Below, piece after piece: positions 34,702 to 61,096 of a stretch of DNA of 64,000 nt; position 1 is the stretch's first letter, and each line of letters opens with the position of its first letter. Under the pieces are notes generated by a model that saw only the letters and a list, made by a program, of their open reading frames with translations, did not search any database and had not been told where the DNA came from. The stretch is taken from NCBI GenBank assembly GCA_009869945.1, contig WIXG01000131.1, positions 1-64,000 on the forward strand, written 5' to 3'. The DNA is from Mesaphorura yosii (lineage: Eukaryota > Arthropoda > Collembola > Poduromorpha > Tullbergiidae). Both the position numbers and the translations under genes were made by a program.

Positions 34702-37256
34702 TCACCAGATGTTTCTTGTAAGTGGGTGCTCGGGAAAGTATCCTTTTGATTTTTCCACCATTGATGCAACGTCCATCAGAGATTGGTCGCCGTTGGCAAG
34801 TTTACCATTCACAATACCTTCGACGTTTCTCAGGATCCGGTCATACGCTTGCTGGCAAAATACCTGAGCAAGCAGCACCTGGAAACAGCACACAGTTCAA
34901 GGTTTCGTCCGTGCAATGACTAATTAGTAGATAAAATGAAACGACGGGTACGTTAAATAAGAGGCGTGAAAAGGAACCTGCACTTACTTCTCCGTTCCCG
35001 TTTCTGATTCCGGTGCAATACGACCTTGAAGCTCTGGCCACGACAGCAGTCATTCCGTAAATATCAATGACCATGTCAGCAATTCTTTTTAAAACAAGCT
35101 GAGCTTCCGTAATTTTTGCACCGTGGACTTGGAGGGCTGTTTCAACGGCATATTGTAGTCGGTGTGTTGCAAACTCCAGCTGGTCGGCTGCGAGCTTTAG
35201 GGACGGGTGCAAGAATTCATTAAGTCTCAGTGTCATTCTTGGTTTGCCTCTGATTTGGTTAAAATTCTCAGCCATCTTCCTCATTATAAAACCAGGGTAC
35301 ATGAAGGGGTTGCGTATCTTCTTGACTAGATCCCTTAACTCTTGGCCGGCATGCTGAACACCTAGGGAACGCGAATAATTAAAAATCCAGATGAAATCAA
35401 ACACCAAATCGTAAAGCTGAATTTAAGTTACCCATTAGTGCAATAAATAGTCTGAGAATTTCATTTGTTCCTTCAAAAATTAGCATAATTCTGGAATCCC
35501 TGAGGACCCTTTCATATGGATAGTCCTTCATGTAGCCCAACCCTCCAAGAATTTGCAGACATTCGCTGGAGTGCTGCCAACAGCCTTCGGAACTGTACAC
35601 CTGAAAATGTTTTCATGTGTTCATAATTTGAGATCGAATTTAGTCTGTGCGGTCAACGTAGGCAACTTATTTTCTGGGCAAGGCAACTACCTTGACAATT
35701 GCGGCTTCCACTGCGCAATCGACATAATCATTTGAATCTATTAAACCGGCAGTTAAATAGGCCATGCTCTCCATGACGTAAGTTGAGATTGTCATTTGAG
35801 CCAGTTTTTCGCGAATTAGTTCGAATTCCGTCAAAGATTTGCCGAATTGTTTGCGATTGATTGCGTGTTCCGTGGTAGAAGCAATTAATTCCTTAAGAAA
35901 TCCTGTTGTACAAAAGTCAATTTTTAGTTTCCAACGTGCTGGTTTATCCAAGTTAGCCGTCGGCGGACCCTAAAATTTCTTACCAGCTCCAGCACTGCCC
36001 ATGCTAAATCTGCCACTGTTCAGTATATTCACGGCGATTTTGAACCCTTGTCCTACTTCCCCAATCACGTTTTCAAAGGGCACAACCGTATTTTCAAAAT
36101 GTACCTCGCAAGTGTTTGATCCTCTGATTCCAAGCTTATCTTCCGGTTTACCAGTTGTTATTCCACCAAAATTCTTCTCGACGATGAACGCTGTAAGGCG
36201 TTTCGACGATCGCTGGTCCAATTTGTCATCCTGTAATTTTAATTCAATAATCATTCACCACTTTGTTTTCCTGAAAGGTACAGACAATAATCAACAATTA
36301 CGAATCCCAACATACAGATGTTTGAGCGAAAACTGTGAAGAAATCTGCAATACCACCATTCGATATCCATATTTTGCTGCCATTCAGTACAAACGATTTT
36401 GCGTCTCTAGACAGGGTAGCTTTCGTTTGAACGGAAGCGGCGTCAGACCCACTTGAAGGTTCAGTAAGGCAGAAAGCAGCAATCAATTCGCCCGATGCTA
36501 GCCTTGGTAAATACTTCTCCTTTTGTGCCTTCGTGCCGTACAGCAAGAGCCCCTGTATTGAAATTTGAGATCAAAAATCGAAGGTTCTCTTGGTACTTCA
36601 TTAAGTGACAAATCATTCACTAGAGCTCTTGAGTATATTTCTATCCACAAGTATTATCAACTCACCTTCAAACCGATGGCTTGGTGAGCAGCAAGTGTCA
36701 CTCCAATAGCACCGTCCCTTGAAACAATTTCAGCAATTCTCGCGTACTCCGTAGCATTGAGACCAAGGCCGCCATACTCTTCAGGAATCTGTTGTCCAAA
36801 CAATCCGAGCTCCTTTAAACCCGCTAGCACAGTTTCTGGTAGTTTAGCTTCCCTGTCAATTTGCTTCGAGTCAACTATAAAAGTAGGAAGAAGGGCGTCA
36901 GAAGTGTTCCAAAGGAATTAATATCATAAGAGTTAAATTCCAATCTAACCTTTCTCTGCAAAGAATTTCTCAATGGGCTCTAGAAAGTTGTGCAGTGTAG
37001 TGTGCCTTTCTTTCTCAAGAATTTCTGGGAATGTCAGCACGTCCGTGTCAAATCTTCCAACAAAAAGCTCACGTGCAAAAGGGGGTTTCCTTTCATGTGC
37101 ATCGGCTAACTTTTCTACAGACTGATCTGCTGGGCGTTTGGAATCCACGTCAGATTTCGGAGGGGTAGAAACCGATGATGAGAACAATCTTAGAGATCTT
37201 TTATGGCAAAGAGCCCCGAGAACCTTGTTCACTTTCTTAACACTAGACATTGCCAT
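34702..37256 (-). CDS. ACAD9: Acyl-CoA dehydrogenase family member 9 (mitochondrial)
   Basis: Mitochondrial flavoprotein of the VLCAD/ACAD9 branch; ACAD9 is mainly a complex I assembly factor with residual long-chain acyl-CoA dehydrogenase activity. Exons: 36950-37256, 36666-36874, 36316-36552, 35984-36230, 35691-35902, 35432-35600, 34988-35361, 34702-34878, in phase, 643 residues. A basic, Ser-rich N-terminus suits a mitochondrial presequence. Key segments: [89 protein letters not shown] and FEGTNEILR, whose Glu is at the position of the catalytic base. The stretch [20 protein letters not shown] and the tail block [13 protein letters not shown] plus a final EHPL favour ACAD9 over VLCAD. Confidence 0.94.
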
Positions 37257-38376
37257 TGTTCAATTGCTCCAGTAATTACACCTCAGTTTCACACCTCACT
37301 TACTTAAGTTCCGTCCACGCTCATTTATCTCATATCTCAACTAATTAAATTGAGTCGATTCAATAGTTTTCTTCGTTTTCGCACGACCGGAGCGACTGGA
37401 GCTGACAAAGTAGAATCAAAATTAACTGGATCACCGCACGGTAAAAGTTGTAAAAGATCTCTACGCTGGTTTGAAATTTGAAATTAGCAAGAATAGCGGT
37501 CGGAGATCTGAGACTACACGAAAACAGGTCAGCAACTATCGTTTTAGTTGAAAACAAAGCCTTCGCATTACAAATGACGGGACAGTTCTTGCAACTATAT
37601 AAGTACACATTGAATTTTAAACTTTATTTACAAATCACAACCATCAAGTACGTACATCAACTTCGCACGAATATAATTTTCTTAAAAGTATTTTAGTGTT
37701 TAACTAAATAGAGATCAAGAGTATCCTTTATTCGACATAAATGTGAGTCATAACCGTACTGGTCTTGAGTTTAAAATAAAGCACACAACATGCATATCCT
37801 AAAACAATGTAAATAATAAATAATGGGAAGGAGATTAGCAGAGTTTCAAGTTTCAAGTCGCAAGTAAAGCACTGGAAATCACTGAAATCAAACCTACCTA
37901 CGCGTATAAAGAAGCTTGACCGAAGAAAAAAACGTGTAGTCAAGGAACGTTGGAGTCTTCTTTTGAGATTCGGTTGGCAAAGCTGTTTACCTGGCTTTCT
38001 TTCGCAAATAAAAGACTAGAAGAGTTTAAGAATAAGTAAAATGTGCCTGGAAGGAAACTGTGCACACAAAACGCCTATTACTACCAACTAATGATTGTAG
38101 TTTGTCCGATTCTGATTGTGCTCGTTATCCATTGAAATTGTTCATCAAGTCCAACTCCAAAAATAAGGTAATGAAATCACAGGAATCCTCGACGGGTGAG
38201 AGACTTATAACTAATGCCTTAGAGTAATTCGACACCTGTCTTGGGACAGGAACCATGCCCATGCAAATACTTCATTGTGTAGTGGAGTGTTGTTCTTAAT
38301 GCCCCATTAAAATTGTGTTTGAATGGAACCTAGGATTTTTTAAAAAAAAACAATTCAATAAAGCGCTGCAATACTT
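37257..38376. other. Spacer between ACAD9 start and NF1 end
   Basis: AT-rich. Should hold the ACAD9 promoter near 37260-37400 and the NF1 3' UTR, ending at or near the minus-strand AATAAA at 37727-37732. No additional coding sequence recognised. Confidence 0.55.
37727..37732 (-). terminator. Candidate poly(A) signal of NF1
   Basis: AATAAA on the minus strand about 645 bases beyond the NF1 stop. Another copy lies about 105 bases further on, near 37622, so the true end is uncertain. Confidence 0.35.
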
Positions 38377-50886
<12,510 letters not shown>

Positions 50887-53168
50887 GTCTTAAGTGCTTC
50901 AGCTGTGATTAAGCGGGACACTTGTCAAAAATACTATTACTCCGAGAAATCTCTCGTAACACAATTTCAGAGTAATCTGGCACTTTCCACCAACACAAAA
51001 TTAGATTCTGCTGCAGTGAAATCATTTCGATAGCTAATTTAAACTATTCTAATTAAATACGTTTAAATAAACTGTGAAGACGGGCTTCGGCTGGATTGCA
51101 TTGAATTGAGTCCGGGCTGTTGTCTTATCTGGAAAGAAGTCCAACTGGCTGCCTGCTGCGGACGGTACTGTTTCTTTTCTTACACTCTGAATATCTGCGC
51201 AGAGCTGTATTGTTGCTTCCATCAAGAGATCCTGGAATCTGGACTTCTTTTCTCTGTGATGATGTCCAGCAGTTCAGCTTCCTACTCTTTTCCCACACTG
51301 TGCATCCGCACTCGCTCTTCGGGTACACGAATGACAGAAAGCAGTAGGCACTTTAATCATGTATCGTCTCGTCTTTGTTTTCATGCACGCATTTTATGAA
51401 TTGAAATCTGCACTCTTGACGCTTCTACACTTAACTGTTGCTGTGCTTTAAATCTCGACACGAAAGCAATAATAATATTCTTTTCAGCATTTTCTGTTGT
51501 TTACATTTGCGAGTGTTGAGTCTGACTCATTGCATTGTGAGAATGGAAGTGCGTCTGCTTGGGCATTGTTTCTTTAAATGGTCATGAATCGCGTTATGTG
51601 TCAAGCATCGTTCTCAACAATGCTATCAGCAAGTCAGCAAACTAAACCTTGCCGCTCAAGAAGTATCAAAGTTTAATGTAATTTGATTCCTAATTGAGTT
51701 CGCGTTAATTGGATAATCTTTCCAGGAACACAATGGAACAATCATTGCTGTATAAATGTAATAAATCTCTGCCTCCGGCGAACTGCCGTATTTTTTCATC
51801 CATGTTAAAATGATTAGTTCTCCCTGTACTTTGCAACTTTACATTTTCCCTTATCTTTCGCTCAATTGCTGGGCTCAAGGTAGACAAACCTGAACTTCTA
51901 AGAGAACTAAAAACGCAAATGTCGAAAGCAGATGCCTGAAAATGATTGAGTGAATGAGATTCTTACACGTGCCATTGAAAAATTATCTGTGACTCATGTC
52001 TCATTTTCCCTATCTATAAATTATATTCAACCGATAAAGGCCAAGTAAATGAATGAAAGCTCCATTTCACTTTTATGTGGGAAGGCAACATTAGAGAACG
52101 GTCCAGATTCGATTAGCTATTTACGATCATGCAAATTTTAATGAGTTGTTTGAACTAGAAGCGTTATCAATTATCTCACGTTGCCTTCCGGCCACTTTGG
52201 TACAGCAGCATCATCAAATCTCCAAACAGTCGATTCGATAGAGAATGAATTCGCCTGACAGTTGTACTGACTTGCATCACTTAAAAGACAAGGTGCGGAA
52301 AGGGAAGGTGATGAGAACTCACATACATTTTTACGGCTGGCTGGAGTGCCTTTCACTTTCACCGCTTACGCTTGACGTGGTTTTCACATCTGCTTGTCGG
52401 CAGTTCCAAGGGAAAGGTGGAAAGACTTTCGCAGAGCAAGTGGAACATGTCAAAAGACATCAGTTTCAGATGTTTGTTGCGTACGAGAGAGGACTCCATA
52501 TGGATCTACCAAACAGTGCAAAATCTGGGTGGGTGGCTTTTCCTTATTCCTGAGCTCTACAACGGGAGTTATTTATTATTGACAAGATCTTCTGCCTAGA
52601 CTGCCGCCAATGAATGAACTGCATTGGTTAAGTGTGAAAGTGTTTGTTGTTGGTGTTTTAAAAAATGTCTTAAAGCCAGTTGCAATTAACTCAGGTCGTG
52701 CAATTCAGCAAATAAATTGTTAGCCACAAAACACTTTTACTTTTATTTATTAAAACAATTCCCAAGTATGGCCATTAAGGTGAGAATACTCTAAAGCCAG
52801 AGATTTCAGTTGTATGGCTTCTCCACTCGTATTAATGAATTAACGAAAAACAAATAACATTATTTTACTTATTTGTCAAGGTGGGATTAATTAGAGCAAT
52901 TAAGCTGAACACATTATTTTATGCAGTTTGGTTTTGTCCGGTCGTGCAATCAGGACGTTCTTTTCTCTCCTCAGGACGCTCTTTAGAAATGTGTGGTTCA
53001 CAAACACCAAGATTTTAGTGGCTAACTCGGGCACTTCCTGTTGGAAAGTTGTGAAGAAGTTCTCCAGGCAAATCCAGAGAAGTTTTAGTGGTAAGTGTCA
53101 GGGAAATCCGTCAATTCCTCTTCGGGCAGAAGTTAATGTTGTGTTTGGCTTGTAGAAACTCCATCACC
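50887..53168. other. Divergent upstream region of NF1 and GRK2
   Basis: About 2.3 kb that must contain both promoters. A 65-base intron in the GRK2 5' UTR is likely at 53091-53155 (GTAAGT donor, TAG acceptor, then the start codon 13 bases on). Open frames here are short and unconvincing. Confidence 0.5.
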
Positions 53169-56100
53169 ATGGCTGATCTGGAGGCTGTCCTTGCGGACGT
53201 TAGCTACCTCATGGCTATGGAAAAGAGCAAATGCACGCCTGCGGCTCGAGCAAGCAAAAAAATAATTTTGCCCGACCCAAGGTACGCCAAAATTTCTGCA
53301 CTTTGTCGTGGTGACTCTCTAACTGAAATCTCACTTAAATTTCGATCTCATAGTGTCCGAAGCGTGATGCACAAATACTTGGAAAAGAAGGCGGAAGTCA
53401 ATTTTGAAAAGATCTTTAATCAGCGCCTGGGTAAGTGTCAGATTTTGTGAAAAAAGGAGCATTGAAGGATCCTGTAGCAAGAACAGCTTTAGTGAAGACT
53501 TTTATTAAATATTTTAGGCTACCTCCTATTTAAGGATTTCTGTGAAAATGTGGCCGATGATTGCACTGTTCATATAAAATTTTATGAAGAGGTTAGTCGA
53601 AAATCAGATTGGATTCGCATTCAGTCTTTACACACTGATTTTGATTTTGGTTTGTTTGGAATTGCAGATTAAGAGGTTCGAGAAATTGGAGTCGTCAGAT
53701 GAGAGGAAGAAATTGGCCAAGGAAATATATGACAATTTCATAATGAAGGAGCTTCTATCTCATACGCACGTGAGTATCCTTCTAGAATGTCAAGTGTAAC
53801 ATAGTTCATGCTTTGATTCGGATTTAGCGGCAAGCTAAAAGGACTAATTTCACTAGTTGATTAAAATATACTCATACTTTGCAGACGTTTTCAAAAGAAG
53901 CTGTTGAACATGTGCAAAAACATCTCATGAAAAACGACGTGCCGGCATCCCTCTTTGAGGTACGTTTGCCACCAGCAAGATTTAATCGAACGTATTTTTA
54001 ATTGCTTTGATTTATTTTCTTAGCCGTACATCGAAGAAATTTTCAACTTTCTGTGCGAGGAGCCTTTTCTGCAATTTATTGAAAGGTTTTCATGCAGCAA
54101 AATATTATTCCGTTGCATTTCAAACACTATCTCTAACCACGGTGTGTTTATCACTATTTTAGTGAGAAGTACACCAGATTTTGCCAGTGGAAGAATTTGG
54201 AACTAAATATTCAGGTAATGTCGAATCATTGAAATCCTAATCTTTTGCGGATCTTAAATATAAATGACATCTTTGTAGCTCACGATGAACGACTTCAGTG
54301 TGCATAGAATCATAGGACGCGGAGGATTTGGAGAAGTGTACGGTTGCAGAAAGGCGGACACGGGGAAAATGTACGCAATGAAATGTCTGGACAAAAAGCG
54401 GATCAAGATGAAACAAGGCGAAACTCTTGCTTTAAACGAAAGAATAATGCTATCGTTGGTCAGTACAGGGGTAAGAGACTGAACTAGGCACGGATCTACG
54501 TGTTTAAAGAAGGACAGTAATAGTTTAATACGCATGTATGTTTTTACTAATGTTTTACAGGCGGACTGCCCTTTCATAGTCTGTATGACTTATGCCTTTC
54601 ATACGATAGATAAGTTATGCTTTATACTCGATCTTATGAACGGTGGCGATCTCCACTATCATTTATCTCAACATGGTGTATTCAACGAACAAGATATGCG
54701 CTTTTACGCTGCGGAAGTAATATTAGGTAAAGTTGAACTGATGAGGTTGCTCAGCTTGTCCTTCATTCATATATGTCTGAATTTTCTTTTTGCATCTCCA
54801 GGTTTAGAGCACATGCATAGGAGATACATAGTTTACCGAGATCTGAAACCTGCAAACATATTACTGGATGAACACGGGCACGTGAGAATTTCCGATCTAG
54901 GACTTGCTTGTGACTTTTCGAAGAAGAAACCACACGCAAGCGTGTATGTTAAACACCCTATTTCATTTGTTGAATAATAATTTTCAATGTTCAGGCTGTA
55001 ATTTTGCTTTTCTACTTCAGAGGCACCCACGGGTACATGGCACCTGAAGTTTTATCAAAGGGAACCGCCTACGACTCCAGCGCTGATTGGTTTTCGTTCG
55101 GGTGCATGCTTTACAAACTATTGAAAGGCCACAGTCCTTTTCGTCAGCACAAGACAAAAGACAAACATGAGATCGACAGGATGACTTTAACAATGGTAGT
55201 GTTTTCTGCATTTCTTGTCGCATATTTTGATCGACATCTAATTTTTTGTTTGCCCACAGAACGTTGAATTACCAGAAACATTTTCAAATGAGCTAAGATC
55301 TCTGCTCGATGGGTTGTTGCAGCGCGAAGTTAGCGTGAGGCTGGGTTGTCGGGGACGCGGGTAAACATTCAGTCCTTCAAAATTTCTATCTATCTATCAT
55401 TCCCTTCGACGAATGAAGTAATAGTTCAATTTTGAATTATTTGCATTTCCATCAGGCCGGACGAAGTCAAGGAGCATTCATTCTTCAAAGGGCTGGATTG
55501 GCAGCAGGTCTACTTGCAAAAGTACCAACCGCCTTTGATTCCTCCTCGTGGCGAAGTCAATGCTGCCGATGCATTCGATATAGGATCTTTTGACGAAGAG
55601 GACACAAAAGGAATAAAAGTAATTCTCATACAAACTAATCCTAACTGAGCAAACTTACAAATGATATCTTTAATTTTGTGTAGCTTGCTGAAGCAGATCA
55701 AGAGCTATATAAAAACTTTCCCTTGGTAATATCTGAACGGTGGCAAGCGGAAGTAGCCGAGACTGTTTTTGATACCATTAACACGGAAGCAGACAAATTA
55801 GAGCAGAAGAAGAAGGCGAAACAAAAGCAACGATACGACACAGACGAGAAAGACTCGGATTGTATTTTACATGGATACATTAAAAAATTGGGTGGACCAT
55901 TTGCCTCAGCTTGGCAAACTCGATACGCACGATTATATCCCAACAGGTACACCTTCTTTCGTTTGTGCTACATCCTCAATTAGCTATTTCTGCTTTAGAT
56001 GTTGATAATTTATCTACATCCGGATCTAATTCATGTGTCATTTCATTGTGATTACATAAATTGAAAACAATTTTATTGTGAACAGGTTGGAGCTGCATTC

Positions 56101-56471
56101 TGAGTCAGCGAACACGAAGCCAGAACTTATATTTATGGACTGTGTTGACGAAATCGCGCCAGAGCTGCTCACAGTTAAAAATGAACCATGCATAGTCATG
56201 AAAACCAAAGACACCAAGATAGTCATTACCAATTCTGTAAGCAATCGTTCATGACTAAAATTTTTGACTTGCATCTTCCTAACTGGATTGTATGATATGT
56301 TTGCAGGACGAAATAGGACTAAATGAATGGGCGCTGTCGCTGAGAATCGCACACAGGAATTCAATGGAGCTTTTGGGGAGCACAGCAAGGAAAGCGGTCA
56401 AGTTTTACGGTGCCGACATTGACTCCAACAGCAGGACGGTGCCGCCGAATCGATCCACAAACTGTAGCTAA
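53169..56471 (+). CDS. GRK2: G protein-coupled receptor kinase, GRK2/3 (beta-adrenergic receptor kinase) type
   Basis: Phosphorylates agonist-occupied GPCRs for arrestin binding. Exons: 53169-53281, 53354-53430, 53518-53591, 53668-53769, 53885-53959, 54024-54085, 54163-54214, 54279-54470, 54561-54726, 54802-54943, 55021-55195, 55260-55360, 55456-55618, 55684-55946, 56086-56236, 56307-56471; 690 residues (human GRK2 689). Order: family N-terminus [23 protein letters not shown]-homology domain, AGC kinase domain with [46 protein letters not shown] (the DLG typical of GRKs) and [12 protein letters not shown]-lobe tail with [20 protein letters not shown], then a PH domain ([11 protein letters not shown] onward) for Gbeta-gamma and PIP2 binding. 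The last 20 or so residues diverge. A 72-base intron without stops lies in the first open frame; removing it restores the family sequence DPSVRSVM. The start has a strong context (CACCATGG). Confidence 0.97.
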
Positions 56472-57691
56472 TTAAGCAAAAGTAATTAGTGCTGTGCTCG
56501 AACTCTCGTTTGTGATGTGTTGAAAATCGATTTCTCGTCGAAAATTTTAATATGCTCCTTTACTAAACTTATAATTTCCCATAACAAAAAGTGCTTGTCA
56601 AGAATGAGGAACGCAAGTGGGACGAACAATGAAGACGAGGAATTCAACAACCTAGTCGTGTGGTGCCATAATCACCTGTAGATGCCATGCACTTGCATCC
56701 CAGTTCCATGTCAGAAGCAATGTTGGCATTCATTACAATAATATCCGTGCGCACACGGAAGCTTTCGTACTTCCATGTTAAGAAAAAATAAAAAATAAAA
56801 AATACAACCCAACTCTTGTGACCTCTTGAACCTTGAATAATTACGTCATATGACGATGAATGATTGCTGAACGTTCTTTCCGCTGCACTCCGCAGACCGA
56901 TAAAGGTCTGATGAGTTGTGGTGACAATTGCGATGAGTGAAGAATCATGCTTTTATGGATTAAAAGGCTTCTCATGCGGGATTGGTTTATTTATGAGGTT
57001 GGAATGAACAGATTTGGTATTGTAATCGTACAAGTTATTATTAAAATGCTTAACAGGTTGGTCACAATGATTTGCAATAGTTCAAAAGAGTATAAGAAGT
57101 TAAAAGGAACGAGTCTGGCGAGATTCGTTTTCCGAGTAAAATGTGCTTCAACACTTAAGAATGCTTTAAATTTATATAACTTTAAAACTTAGGAAATTGA
57201 GCTTAACTTATGTAAAAAATAGAAAGCATCCGTTTGCATGAGGATGTCAAGGACCTGTCGTTACTGTCAGCAGAATATCCTCTCTTTGATAACTTGCCCT
57301 TGCCCTTCACCTATACGCTTCTGAGTAGCGGCAGAGAGCACCCTCGATTTACCCTGACTTTTAGTAATGACTTAGAGAGTTTCAAACATGTGTCTGCAAC
57401 TAAGCTAAAGCTAGAGTTCAAATTGCAATTTGCAAAGTAGAAAAGACTGACTTTTGTACGCAACCTGTATAAGGTAAGATAAGAAAGGGTTGTACAAAAT
57501 AAATCAGTTATTGCAATACAGGGCATGATCACACAACAATTTTTAGAAATATTTCGTAGACTAAACAAGTGCGATCTGCCGAGCAAAAATGGAGTGTGCA
57601 CTTACGCTTAAAGTTAATCGTTCATGGCATGGTCAGTCTGTAAAGCTCTTAATTTGGTTTACGTTTAGACTCTTTTAGACGGAGTACTACA
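56472..57691. other. Spacer between convergent GRK2 and CaMKK genes
   Basis: Holds the two 3' UTRs. Very AT-rich runs at 56783-56804 carry overlapping AATAAA hexamers. Short open frames at 56947-57192 and 57234-57440 resemble nothing known. Confidence 0.55.
56787..56799 (+). terminator. Poly(A) signals of GRK2
   Basis: Two AATAAA copies seven bases apart in an A-rich run, about 315 bases beyond the GRK2 stop codon. Confidence 0.55.

Positions 57692-61096
<3,405 letters not shown>

Noticed and set aside
51106-51399. Overlapping frames in the NF1/GRK2 spacer
   Set aside because: Cys/Ser-rich translations in several frames of the same bases, a sign of chance openness.
53282-53353. Treating the 72 bases as GRK2 coding sequence
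   Set aside because: The family sequence is continuous only when the segment is removed, and it has good donor and acceptor sites.
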